Source: Terfezia claveryi (Eukaryota > Ascomycota > Pezizomycetes > Pezizales > Pezizaceae). From it: a stretch of DNA of 64,000 nt. Below are positions 47,041 to 57,356 of this stretch, piece after piece; within the stretch, counting starts at the first letter, position 1; the number at the start of each line of letters is the position of its first letter. Under the pieces are notes generated by a model. That model saw only the letters and a program-made list of their open reading frames with translations. It had not been told where the DNA came from and did no database searches. The position numbers were made by a program, and so were the translations under genes. Location of the stretch: contig WHUX01000147.1 of NCBI GenBank assembly GCA_015179025.1, positions 62,001 to 126,000 of the forward strand, in the 5' to 3' direction.

Positions 47041-47289
47041 ATTCCAACTTATAATCTCTTATCCACTCAGCAATTACCAAATCTGGTTCCATACTTTTTT
47101 TATCATCATCTTGGACTCTTATTGCCTTTTTCAGGTGGTCACTATTGTGGAAGGCCTTATTGAGGGCCTTCAGATTATCTTTTCTAGTATCATAAGAGCT
47201 GACAAAGTTTTTGTTCAGGTTATGGTAACTAAGACAATACTTGCATCTTAGTATGACTTTTCCTCCTATGGTGGTAACATTTGGAAGTC

Positions 47290-48330
47290 CTGAGTATAGA
47301 TGAGACTAGTGACCATCTTGGTTACATATGCTACATTTTCTGATGGTTTCTGTTAGTAGTGGATAGAGTTTGTTGTTAAGGGGGTATTTGTTGCTGAGGT
47401 GAGTAGTTTCCATATAGTTGGTGCATCTGGAAGGAGGAAATTTAATACCTCTGGAGCATTTCTCCTTAAAATGTCCAAATGTCCAACATTTTTCACAAAG
47501 ATTAATACCAGGATCTTTGTTGTTGCATTGAGTATGTGTGTGGCCATTTTTACCATATTGGAAACAAAACTGTTGTGCTTGAGTTTTGTTTGAGGGAGAT
47601 AGGAGGATTGGATCCTTAAGGAAGGTGTCAGGAAAGGTACTTACAGAAGATGCAGGTGAGGCTCCAGGAGGAGGAGGAGGCTGGAAGTGCACCTTCTGGT
47701 TGTCTGCCTCATCCTTGTACTTAGGTGAGGCTGCCCTTCTCTTTAAGGTTTCTTCAAAAGTGAGGTTCTACTCCTGAAGGTTTCCCACAACCACAGAACC
47801 CCTATCAGCCCTTCTTAAGGACTGTTCTATCTGTTCTGTATTCATGGGTTCCCTAGCTCTTTCCCATTCCTCAGGTTCATTTGTGTCAGAGGATTGATCT
47901 ACAAGGGTCCATTCTTATAGGTCTTCTACCTCAGGGGCAGCAAGAGTGGAGGGAGAGGATGTACTAGGTCTTTTGTTAATTACCACTTCAAACTTGAGTT
48001 TTCTTATAACTGACCTTCCTCTTTCCTTACTCTCTTATTGTTGCTGTTGGGCCTGGGCCCTAGTAGTGGTGGCAGCAGTTTGAACTACTGCTGGCTCCTG
48101 CTGGAGCTGTCTGAGCCTGAAATTTCTTTGTGAGGTATTAAATTCATCAGGTTTAAAGTCATCTTCAACTGTGGCTTTGTACCTTTCAGCCTTAAACATT
48201 GCATTCAGGCCTTCCCTGTGATGCTAGGTTGGCCTAGTGCTATCAACCTCCTGTACAGGCCTTTATAGGAGGTTGGTGGTGGTGATCTGGAGAGGAGGGA
48301 GTCTCCTTCTCCTTTAGATGGTGTTGGGAG
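47290..48330 (-). pseudogene. GypB zinc-knuckle cassette between RNase H and integrase
   Basis: On the minus strand a Gln-rich, charged segment (about 48160-47760) leads into a Pro-rich stretch (PPPPPGASPASS), then a series of zinc-knuckle-like motifs: CFQYGKNGHTHTQC (second Cys is Tyr), CEKCWTFGHFKEKC (intact CX2CX4HX4C), RCTNYMETTHLSNKYP (decayed) and CSICNQDGH. Such motifs normally belong to gag, or to LINE ORF1, upstream of RT. Here they sit downstream of RNase H and directly upstream of the integrase zinc domain. It is either a rearranged gag or a novel pol insertion. Confidence 0.6.
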
Positions 48331-48349
48331 ATTGTCTCCCAAGGATTGG

Positions 48350-48778
48350 TAGAGACACTAGTCTCCCAGTGGCTCCTCTGATCCTGAGCTGCTAAGGGGA
48401 AGGCATTGTTGGTGATGTAAAATGTGGAGGAGGATTTTCTTGAAAGTTTGTATTGGGACAGAGAGGTGGTTGGTTACTACTAGATGTTGTAGTAAGGCAG
48501 TTGTATGGTAAAAAGAATGTCCAGTAGAGGGGGAAATAGAGGGACTATATACTCCTCTAGATAGTACATCTGTAATATGGTTGTCCTTTCCCTGAATGTA
48601 TTCTAGGGTTAGGTCAAACTGACTCATTGTCTTTTACCACCTTCTCTTCATCTAACTTTCAGGGATACTATCTATAAATATAACCAAGAGTTTGTGATCT
48701 ATTTGGATGATCACTTTGTGCCCCTATAGTTCAGGCCTAAAATACCTCAGTGACATCAGAAATGATTGCAGTTTGCCT
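48350..48778 (-). pseudogene. GypB RNase H, 3' part
   Basis: Minus-strand reading gives LQSFLMSLRYFRPEL, IIQIDHKLL, then MSQFDLTLEYIQGKDNHITDVLSRG, the typical end of gypsy RNase H (T-D-H-K and N-x-x-A-D-x-L-S-R motifs). The upstream half lies beyond the palindromic insert, at 54231-54488. Confidence 0.85.
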
Positions 48779-48822
48779 TTGCGGCCCCCGACGCCCGCAA
48801 TGTTCAAAAGACAAACTAACAG

Positions 48823-49107
48823 TTAACGGCACAGCACGGAAGGCTGTTGTCGCCCAGGCACCTCTCCCTCACGGCACACGCCCCACGGCCAGTTGTTAAT
48901 ACAATCCATGTAGTGATGCTGTACCCTAAGGCTTTGCGCCCTAGAGTTTAGTATTGTAAAACAGCGCCCTGGTGCCCTATCTTGTGCATCCGTGCCCTCA
49001 AGCCGTATACTGTTTCTGCTCCTAGGTACCAATTCATAGTCATGCAATATCCAGGTGCTATAAGAGTGCAGTATGCCTCTGTAACGCAGGTGTGCGCCCT
49101 GGCACAA
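48823..49107 (-). CDS. Outward ORF in left arm of the palindrome, unknown
   Basis: A 94-codon frame reading outward. It has a counterpart in the right arm with the pattern CQGAHLRYRGIL, YSTW, DSI-LEG-DAQ and GRC-TILN-RA. No known family was recognised. The ORF may be a chance consequence of arm similarity or a real small peptide. Confidence 0.3.
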   Translation of the reverse strand: MCQGAHLRYRGILHSYSTWILHDYELVPRSRNSIRLEGTDAQDRAPGRCFTILNSRAQSLRVQHHYMDCINNWPWGVCREGEVPGRQQPSVLCR

Positions 49108-49499
49108 CTACCTGACAGGCAACATGTCTACTCTACTTAGCGCACACGGAGAATAATGGTAATAGCAGTCAGGCAAATACAGCCAGGTAGAGAGGGGCAG
49201 TCAGGCAAAGGCAGCCAGGTATAAGTAATACATTGCATACACTGTGTGAACTTGAGCTTCTATATATACTGATGAGCCATATTTGTACTTCTACCGAACC
49301 ATTCCATTATAGATCCTACTAGGACTTTGTCCTATGCAGGTGCCTCCCATAATCCAGCCGTTCTCAGACCTCAGCAGGCTACAAAGTAGTAACCGCCCTC
49401 ACTGATGTAGTTATCCACTGCCACAAGCAACCCCTAGTAGTAGAGCAATTAGCTAGGCAGTCCCACAGAGTCCGCGGATTTGCTGGCGAGTCCACGTAC

Positions 49500-50510
49500 C
49501 TAGCTATATCTGTGCATATTGATAGGGGATATCTCAGGAGTGTCCTAAGAGCAATAAGAGCAATTAGCTAGGCAGTCCCACAGCGGATTTGCTGGCGAGT
49601 CCACATACCTAGCTATGTCTGGGCATATTGATAGGGGATATCTCGGGAGTGCACTTGCGGAGTACTAAGGGCAATTAGCAATGCCTCCACATAGAGTCCG
49701 CTAGTTTTCTGGCGAGTTCATTAAACCTAGCTATGTCTGTGCATATTGATAGGGGATATCTCGGGAGTGCACTTGCAGAGTACTAAGGGCAATTAGTAAT
49801 GCCTCCATACAGAGTCTGCTAGTTTTCTGGCGAGTTTACATACCTAGCTATGTCTGTACATATTGATACAGGATATCTCGGCGGAGTCCTAAGAGAAATT
49901 AGCAATACCCTCACATGGAGTCTACTGGTTTTCTGGTGATTTCACATACCTAGCTATACCTATGTCTGCACATATAGATAGGGGATATCTCGCAACTGTA
50001 CTTTAGGTATCTTAAGAGCAATTAGCAATGCCTTCACATAGAGTCCGCTGGTTTCTGGTGAGTTCAGTACCTAGCTATGCCTGTGCCTGCGCATATAGAT
50101 AGGGAATATCTCACAACTGTACTTGGGGCGTCCAAAGAGCAATCAGCTAGGCCTTCACATAGGGTCCACTTGTTTTCTGGCGAGTTTATATACCTAGCTA
50201 TGCCTGTGTCTGCGCACATAGATTGGGGATATCTCGCAACTACACTTTGGGTGTCCTAAGAACAATTAGCAATGCCTTCACATAGAGTCTGCTGGTTTCT
50301 AAAGAGTTCAGTACCTAGCTATGCTTTCTCTGCGCACATAGATTGGGGATATCTCGCAACTACACTTTGGGCATCCTAAGAGCAATTAGCAATGCCTCCA
50401 CATAGAGTCTGCGGATTGTCTGGCGAGTTCACTCACCTGGCTATGTCTGCACATATAGATGGGGGATATCTCGAGAGTGCATTGGGGGAGTCCTAACCTC
50501 AGCGCTAGCT
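49500..50510. repeat. Left tandem array of ~110-120-bp units
   Basis: About nine units, each with GATATCTC, GAGCAATTAGCAATGCC, CTGGCGAGTTCA and ACCTAGCTATG blocks. They are in inverse orientation to the right array. Confidence 0.9.
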
Positions 50511-50815
50511 GCTTGACCTTCTGCCAACTACTGGCTGGCTGCATTATGTGTCATACCTGTGAAAAGAGGGGGTGCACGTGCTCTCATGTTCTGTTGGTTC
50601 ATGCAGCCCTGGAAATATATCGGTTGACTCGGCCGGGAAATATGTGTTGATTGGTTGAAAGGCAGATTTGCATACGCTGGTGTGATAGATCAGCACATGC
50701 ATGTTTCAGGCTACATAGGCCCGCCAGCCGTGGGTTTACCGAAGTGGGTAATAGGTGCACTGATGGCAGGCTTGTTCATATGGACTTGTGCTTGCGAGAA
50801 AATCATGCTTTTGGA
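50511..50815. repeat. Unique inner segment of left arm
   Basis: About 300 bp between the two repeat arrays. Its inverted partner is at 51830-52130. It contains CCGCCAGCCGTGGGTTTACC. Confidence 0.8.
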
Positions 50816-51250
50816 GACTTATATATATATATGCGAGAAACTTGTGCTTTGGAGATATATATATATATATGCGAGAAACTTGTGCTTTTGGAGATATATA
50901 GAGAAATACATGCATTTGCAGGCATATATATATATATGTGCGAGAAACTCGTGCTTTTGGAGACATAGAGAAATGCATGCATTCGCGGGCATATATATAT
51001 ATATATGCGAGAAACTCGTGCTTTTAGAGACATAGAGAAATGCATGCATTCGCGGACATATATATATATATATATGCGAGAAACTTATGTTTTTGCAGAT
51101 ATATATATATATATGTGAGAAACTCATGCTTTGGAGATATATATATATATATGCGAGAAACTCGTACTTTTGGAGACATAGAAAAATGCATGCATTCACG
51201 GGCAAGACTAATATATATGCATAGGCGAGAAACTTATGTATTGGCAGCCT
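50816..51250. repeat. Left AT-microsatellite units near the centre
   Basis: Repeated GAGAAACTCGTGCTTTTGGA blocks alternate with (TA)n tracts and GAAATGCATGCATTCGCGG blocks. ORFs rich in Ile-Tyr are repeat translations. Confidence 0.9.
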
Positions 51251-51284
51251 CTAGATCTATATAGAATCAATCTATAAGCCTTAA

Positions 51285-51829
51285 AAGCATGAGATTCTCG
51301 CATATATATATATATATCTTCAATGCACGAGTTTCTCGCATATATATATATAAGTCTCCAAAAGCATGAGTTTCTCACATATATATATATATATACCCGC
51401 GAATGCATGCATTTCTCTATATATCTCTAAAAGCACAAGTTTCTCACATATATGTATATATATCTCCAAAGCACGAGTTTCTCGTATATATATATATAAG
51501 TCTCCAATAGCATGAGTTTCTCGCATATATATATATATATAAAAGTCCGCGAATGCATGCATTTCTCTATGTCTCCAAAAGTACGAGTTTCTCTCACATA
51601 TATATATATATGCCCACGAATGCATGCATTTCTCTATATATCTCCAAAAGCATGAGTTTCTCGCATATATATATATATATATCTCCAAAGCACGAGTTTC
51701 TTGCATATATATATATATATCTCCAAAAGCATGAGTTTCTCGCATATATATATATATATCTCTAAAAGTATGAGTTTCTCGTATATATATATATAAGTCT
51801 CCAAAAGCATGAGTTTCTCGCAAGCACAA
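51285..51829. repeat. Right AT-microsatellite units near the centre
   Basis: Inverted counterparts (TCCAAAAGCATGAGTTTCTC, (TA)n, GAATGCATGCATTTCTC). More units than the left side. Confidence 0.9.
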
Positions 51830-52129
51830 GTCCATATGAACAAGCCCGCCATCAGTACACCTATTACCCACTTTGGTAAACCCACAGCTGGTGGGCCTAT
51901 GTAGCCTGAAACATGCATGTGCTGATCTGTCACACCAGTATACACAAATCTGTCTTTCGACTAATCAACACATATTTCCCGGCCTCATCAACTAATATAT
52001 TTCCAGGGCTACACGAACCAACAGAACACGAGAGTATGTGCACCCCCTCTTTTCACAGGTATGACATATAACACAGCCAGCCAGTAGTCGGTGGAAGGTC
52101 AAGCACCCAGCACTAAGGTTAGGACTCCC

Positions 52130-53590
52130 CCAGTGCACTCTCGAGATATCCCCCATCTATATACACAGACATAGCCAGGTGCGTGAACTCGCCAGACAAC
52201 CCGTGGACTCTATATAAAGGCCTAGCTAATTGCTCTTAGGATGCCCAAAGTGCAGTTGCGAGATATCCCCAATCTATGTGCATAGACACAGGCATAGCTA
52301 GGTATGTGAACTCACCAGAAACCAGCGGACTCTATGTAGAGGCATTGCTAATTGCTCTTAGGATGCCCAAAGTGCAGTTGTGAGATATCCCCAATCTATG
52401 TGCGCAGAGAAAGCATAGCTAGGTACTGAACTCACCAGAAACCAGCGGACTCTATGTAAAGGCATTGCTAATTGCTCTTAGGATGCCCAAAGTGCAGTTG
52501 CGAGATATCCCTAATCTATGTGCGCAGACACAGGTATAGCTAGGTATGTGAACTCGCTAGAAACTAGCAGACCCTATGTGGAGGCATTACTAATTGCTCT
52601 TAGGACACCCAAAGTGCAGTTGCGAGATATCCTCAATCTATGTACGTAGACACAGGCATAGCTAGGTACGTGAACTCACTAGAAAACCAGCTAACTCCAT
52701 GTGAGGGCATTGCTAATTTCTCTTAGGACTCCGCTGAGATATCCCCTATCAATATTCATAGACATAGCTAGGTATATGAACTCGCTAGAAAACTAGTGGA
52801 CTCTATGTGGAGGCATTGCTAATTGCTCTTAGAACTCCGCAAGTGCCCTCCTGAGGTATTCCCTATCAATTACAGACATAGCTAGGTAAGTGAACTCGCC
52901 AGAAAACCAGCGGACTCTATGTGAGGGCATTGCTAATTGCTCTTAGGACTCCGCAAGTGCACTCCCGAGATATGCTCTATCAATATGCACAGACATAGCT
53001 AGGTAAGTGAACTCGCCTAGCGGACTCCATGTGAGGGCATTGCTAATTGCTTTTAGGACTCTGCAAGTGCCCTCCTAAGGTATCCCCTATCAATTACAGA
53101 TATAGCTAGGTAAGTGAACTCACCAGAAAACTTGCGGACTCTATATGAGGGCATTGCTAATTACTCTTAGGACTCCGTAAGTGCACTCCCGAGATATGCT
53201 CTATCAATATGCATAGACATAGCTAGGTAAGTAAACTCGCCTAGCAGACTCCATGTGAAGACATTACTAATTGCTTTTAGGACTCTGCAAGTGCACTCCT
53301 GAGATATCCCCTATCAATATGCACAGACATAGCTAGGTACGTAGACTTGCTAGCAAATTCACTGTAGGACTGCCTAGCTAATTGCTCTTAGGACACTCCC
53401 GAGATATCCCATATCAATATGTACAGACATAGCTAGGTACGTGGACTCGCTAGCAAATTCTCTGTAGGACTGCCTAGCTAATTGCTCTTAGGACACTCCC
53501 GAGATATCCCCTATCAATATGCACAGACATAGCTAGGTACTGGACTCGCTAGCAAATCTGTGGACAGGGACTACCTAGCTAATTACACTA
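52130..53590. repeat. Right tandem array of ~110-120-bp units
   Basis: About thirteen inverted units (GAGATATCC, CATAGCTAGGTA, GAACTCGCCAG, GGCATTGCTAATTGCTC). The copy number differs from the left arm, so the arms evolve separately. Confidence 0.9.
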
Positions 53591-53680
53591 CTACTAGGGG
53601 TTGCTCGTGGCTGTGGATAACTACATTAGCGAGGGCAGTTACTACTTTGGAGCCTGCTGAGGTTTGGGAAGGACTGGATT

Positions 53681-54106
53681 ATGGGAGGCATTTGTGCAGG
53701 ACAGAGTCCTAGTAGGATCTATGATGGAATGGTTTGGTGGAAGTACAAATATGGCTCATCAGTGTATATAGAAGCTCAAGTTCACCTAGTGCATGCAATG
53801 TATTACTTATACCTAGCTGCCTTTGCCAGACTGCCCCTCTCTGCCTGGCTGTATTTGTCTGGCTGCTATTACCATTATTCTCTGTGTGCGCCAAGTAGAG
53901 TAGACATATTGCCTGTCAGGTTGTTGTGCCAGGGCGCACACCTGCGTTACAGAGGCATACTATGGTCTTATAGTACCTGGACATTGGATGGCTATGGATT
54001 GGCGCCCAGGGGCAGAGACAGTATACAGCTTGAGGGCGTGGATGCACAAGAGAGGGTGCCAGGGCGCTGTTGCACAATACTGAACCCTAGGGCGCCAACC
54101 TCCTAA
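53681..54106 (+). CDS. Outward ORF in right arm of the palindrome, unknown
   Basis: A 141-codon frame reading outward. It shares CQGAHLRYRGIL, SYSTW and LEGVDAQ with the left-arm ORF, and the amino-acid pattern is kept while many bases differ. A Cys/Tyr-rich N-terminal part is not seen in the left ORF. The function is unknown and coding status is doubtful. Confidence 0.3.
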   Translation: MGGICAGQSPSRIYDGMVWWKYKYGSSVYIEAQVHLVHAMYYLYLAAFARLPLSAWLYLSGCYYHYSLCAPSRVDILPVRLLCQGAHLRYRGILWSYSTWTLDGYGLAPRGRDSIQLEGVDAQERVPGRCCTILNPRAPTS

Positions 54107-54230
54107 GTATAATGTCAGGGCGTAGATCGTATCAACAGGTGGCCATCACAGCGCATGGGGTGACCAGGCGTCCAAGGGGTTGGTATGGTCTGTCAGGAGG
54201 CCCAAAGGGGTGTCGAGGCAAGGAAAAATC

Positions 54231-54935
54231 TTTCGTGATGGAGTCAATAATTACTAACAATTTCTTATCAGTTGTTGTATAATTCATTTGTCTATCATTT
54301 AATTTCCTAGAGTGAAATTCTGCTGGCCTGATAATACCATTCTCTATTTGGCCAATCCATACTAAGATCCCTGTATTACTAGCATTTGTAATCAAATAGA
54401 TTGGAAGGCCTGAGTCATGATTAATTAGCTTAAGCACCTTATTGCTCATTATTAGCTCTTTAACTCTCACAAATGACTCATTATGCAAGGGAGTCCATAT
54501 GTGCTTCTTTGTTGACCCTTACAATTCTAATAGTGGTTTGGCTATAGCTCCCAATTCTGGACAAAACCTTCTCAAGTAATTAACCATCCCTAGAAATTTC
54601 TGTAATTTCTTCTTTGAGTCAGAGATAGAGTAATTTACTATTGAGTTAATTTTTTCTGGATCCATTTCTAACCCTTGCTTAGTGACAATGAATCCTAGTA
54701 CTTTCAGCCTTGGAGCAAGGATCTGGCATTTCTTTTTGTTGAAGAAAAACTTTTCCCTAGCCAATATCCTGCAGATCCCTCTCAACACTTTCTTATATTC
54801 TTCCAGGATATCTGTTTCAATCAGAATGTCATCTAAATAAACCATGACTGTTTTTCCAATATAATCCCTCAGTAACCAATTCATAGCCCTCATTATAGTT
54901 GCAGGTACATTGCAATCCCTTTGTGCTAGAGGCAC
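54231..54935 (-). pseudogene. GypB reverse transcriptase (C-terminal half) and RNase H (N-terminal half)
   Basis: The RT palm continues from N-V-P-A-T-I-M-R-A-M-N to VMVYLDDILIETD (intact YLDD) and FLGMVNYLRRFCPELG. After one stop near 54519, RNase H shows LPIYLITNASNTGILVWIGQ (first Asp changed to Asn) and NYTTTDKKLLVIIDSITK. The left end is the palindrome boundary. At 54935 RT is cut off and joined to LTR sequence. Confidence 0.88.
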
Positions 54936-55397
54936 TTAGAAGATTAACCAGTGGAACTTCTATATTGATTGTACTCTAACTATGTTCTGAGTTCTAACTA
55001 TCTGTCCAACTAAAGGGAAATTCAGGGGACTATATGTGTTTCCAATGGGGTAGTACTGGGGTAGTGCTGAGGTAGTGCACTATCATCTGACCCTTACATG
55101 TGATTGAGATCAACATCATCTGATCTTTTAGATAGTACTTCCAAATACTATCCAGTACAAAATAGGTTAAGTCTTAACTTTGACTTATATATGTGAAAGC
55201 ATGTGATAACATGTGAAAGCATGTGATAACATATGAAAGCATGTGATAACATGTGAAAGCATATGAAATATTAGCAAGGCAGACAGCACACAGAATGTTG
55301 AGTGTTTTGAGATGCTTGCTGAGTAAAAAAATATATAAGAAATACATTTGTGAGGGAGAGGATTAGTTATAAGGTATGAGTAAGCCACTTCTTTACA
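54936..55397 (-). repeat. GypB LTR, truncated
   Basis: Matches 44741-45161 (from GGCACTT-AGAAGATTAAC to CCACTTCTTTACA). It lacks the outer ~190 bp. It contains a local tandem of GTGATAACATGTGAAAGCAT units (55195-55262). Confidence 0.88.
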
Positions 55398-55511
55398 TTG
55401 GGGCTGTATTATAGGTTATTAGTTTCTTTTGCCTATTTTGTTTATTTCTTTTTTGCCTTGCCTTTCACCTTGCCTTTCATTATTGGGGCTCTGAACCTAA
55501 AGAGAGGATAG
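55398..55511 (+). other. GypA-1 3' UTR and polypurine tract
   Basis: Resembles the 62560-62673 tail of GypA-4 (TTGCCTTGCCTTTCACC, GGGGCTCTGAACCTAAAG) and ends with AAAGAGAGGATAG. Confidence 0.8.
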
Positions 55512-56006
55512 TGTTACAACTATCCCTTCCCAGCCTAGCCTAACTTCATTATTGTTATTTGTTGTTCCTTCTAGCATCACCTACAATACAGGTAATAGCA
55601 TTGTTATCTCGGCTCCCGAGATAATAGGTTTCGGGAACCTTATTCCTTCCGATGGCCTTGGCTAGGAAGAAAGCCTGTATATATAGCTTACTCTCTCTAC
55701 CCTCTCATTAGATCTCTATCCAATGTCTTGTATACCAAATACAGGATCTTACTTCCCTTACATACTAGTGCACCTTCCTCGTGCACCCCCTTACCTTCAT
55801 CTTTACCTCTACCTTCACCTCTGCCTTTGCCCCTGCCTTTGCCTCTGCTTTCGCCTCCGCCTTTACCTTGCTAGCTTTCTCTCTCCACACTCACATAAGT
55901 TTACTTACATAAGTTTACTTACATAAGTGTCTAAGCCTCTTCACAAGCCTCTCATCTTGTCTCGCATATTCTACTCTCTACTCCACTCCTACCCTGCTCC
56001 GCTCAT
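55512..56006 (+). repeat. GypA-1 3' LTR, interrupted
   Basis: TGTTACAACTATCCC onward, matching the LTR at 40044, including the CCTTCGCCTCTG-like expansion. It stops at GCTCAT where GypA-5 begins. Confidence 0.85.
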
Positions 56007-56515
56007 TGTGACGATGGCTCTAGGGACAAGGCGACCAAAGGGTACGCTGAGGCAAGGGCAAGGCTAGAGTAACACACACATAGGAACACTACGTATGTGA
56101 CTAGGGGAAAGGCTAGGACAGGGGCAAAGATGAGGGCGAGAGAGACACACGGGAGTAGTAGGAGGCAGCAGGGCTGCAGAGACAAGGCAAGGCAAGGCAA
56201 GAACAGGAGGTTCGTGGGGTGGGCAGCAGGGCTGCAGAGTCGAGGCGAGACAAGGAGGTGCACAAGGGAGATGCACCAACATGGAGAGAAGCAAGGCCCT
56301 GTATTAGATATACAAGACATTGGATGAGGATCCAACAAGAGTGCGAGAGCCAGGGTCTATATATACATAGCGACTAATAGACTTTCCGACGATAACGACA
56401 ACGAAGAACGCTAGACAATAACAACCGAATGAAAATACATAACAATAATGAGAATAACGAGAGTCAGACAGGAATCCATCTGACTCTTAGAAAGGCCAAA
56501 GGGACGGTTGTTACA
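56007..56515 (-). repeat. GypA-5 3' LTR
   Basis: TGTGACGATGG...GGTTGTTACA, 509 bp, followed by TATCCCCCCTT (polypurine tract on the minus strand). Confidence 0.88.
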
Positions 56516-56689
56516 CTATCCCCCCTTCTAGGTAGGAGCTCCAGCGACAAGATATGACGAATGAAACAACAAGCCCTAACTTCAAACAACAATAATAACC
56601 ATAACCCACACAACCTAACCCTAAAACGACAACCTTAACTCCAACTCCAAATGACAAAAACAAAAGTACAATGAGGTATTATTCGACGG

Positions 56690-56947
56690 GGTAGGGCTTT
56701 CTAGAGTAACGCTAGTGGAATAGAGCCACCAGATCAGGGGCATTTTCCAGATCCTCTGCCGGTTGCCAGGTTGTTTCCTCGTCTCCGGTCTATTTCACCT
56801 TATACTGCAACCTGCCATACCTCTTTCTTGAGTCTAGCACTTCTTCGACTTCCCATTCCTCTTCACCGTCGATTATTACTGGTAGAGGAGGGGGGTGTTT
56901 CTGTCCGAGGAGGGGATCATCGGCAGCCGGTTCGATCTCCGATACAT
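56690..56947 (-). pseudogene. GypA-5 chromodomain end of pol
   Basis: The minus-strand frame reads SEIEPAADDPLLGQKH, GEEEWEVEEVLDSRKRYG and ETTWQPAEDLENAPDLV, with stops at Trp and Tyr positions. It ends at the TACAT target site. Confidence 0.88.
56943..56947. repeat. GypA-4 target duplication (left)
   Basis: TACAT, repeated at 63222-63226. Confidence 0.92.
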
Positions 56948-57012
56948 TGTCACAACCGTCCCTTCCCAGCCTAGTCTGACCTCGTTGTTGTTATTCATTG
57001 TTCCTTCTGGCA

Positions 57013-57061
57013 TCACCTGCGAACTCAGGTGATAGCGTTGTTATCTCGGCTCCCGAGATAA
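57013..57061 (+). promoter_or_regulatory. Twin hairpins in the GypA LTR
   Basis: TCACCTG...CAGGTGA (57013-57032) and TTATCTCGG CTC CCGAGATAA (57041-57061). Both recur in every GypA LTR, including the 3' LTR of GypA-4 (from about 62739). The role is unknown; possibly binding sites or RNA structure. Confidence 0.6.
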
Positions 57062-57114
57062 GGGGTCTCGGGAACCTTATTCCTTCCGGTGGCCTTGGCC
57101 AGGAAGGAAGCCTG

Positions 57115-57122
57115 TATATATA
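57115..57122 (+). promoter_or_regulatory. TATA-like element of the GypA-4 LTR
   Basis: TATATATA in CCTGTATATATAGC, conserved in all GypA LTRs at the same place; a likely core promoter for the element transcript. Confidence 0.55.
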
Positions 57123-57356
57123 GCTTGCTCTCTCCGCCCTCTCGTTGGATCCCCATCCAACGTCTTGTATATCTAATACAGGGCCTTGCTTCTCTCCACG
57201 ATTGGTGCATCTCCCTTATGTACCTCCTCGCCTTGTCTCTGCAGCCCAGCTGCCTCCCTTGACACATGCGGCAACTGCTTCCGCGTGTCTCGTGTCCCTT
57301 GCCCTCTGCCTCTCTTGCCTCTTGCCCTTGCCCCCCCGTCTCAGCTTCCCCCTGGT

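Larger units (their letters stand above)
48781..54229. mobile_element. Giant palindromic (foldback-like) element
   Basis: A ~5.4-kb insertion that splits GypB RNase H. Its two arms are inverted copies of each other from about 48940 to 54115, with the turn near 51260. Going inward each arm has a unique outer segment, an ORF-bearing segment of about 0.6 kb, a tandem array of ~110-120-bp units, a ~300-bp unique segment, and an array of AT-microsatellite units. The outermost ~150 bp of each side do not match each other. A possible 4-bp duplication (CTTT, 48777-48780 and 54230-54233) flanks it, but this is weak. No transposase is encoded, so it would be non-autonomous. Confidence 0.85.
44550..55397 (-). 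mobile_element. GypB: second gypsy family, interrupted and internally deleted
   Basis: A minus-strand Ty3/gypsy element with its own LTR type (44550-45161). The internal order, read 5' to 3' on the minus strand, is RT, RNase H (split by the palindromic insert), a zinc-knuckle cassette, integrase and chromodomain. Gag proper, the front half of RT and part of the 5' LTR are absent: RT at 54935 joins directly to the middle of an LTR. Little C-to-T decay is apparent. Confidence 0.85.
40044..56006 (+). mobile_element. GypA-1: oldest gypsy element of the stack, interrupted
   Basis: 5' LTR at 40044-40549, gag-pol to about 44549, then GypB. Its 3' UTR and 3' LTR reappear at 55398-56006, and GypA-5 splits that LTR. 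About 1.2 kb of integrase C-terminus, chromodomain and UTR expected between 44549 and 55398 is missing, so a deletion accompanied or followed the GypB insertion. Confidence 0.8.

Noticed and set aside
50651..51945. Many overlapping ORFs rich in Ile-Tyr on both strands
   Set aside because: They are translations of TATATA microsatellite units; the same pattern appears in every frame and on both strands.
48777..54233. CTTT as a firm target duplication of the palindrome
   Set aside because: Only 4 bp, low complexity, and the outer ends of the insert lack matching termini, so the exact boundaries stay uncertain.
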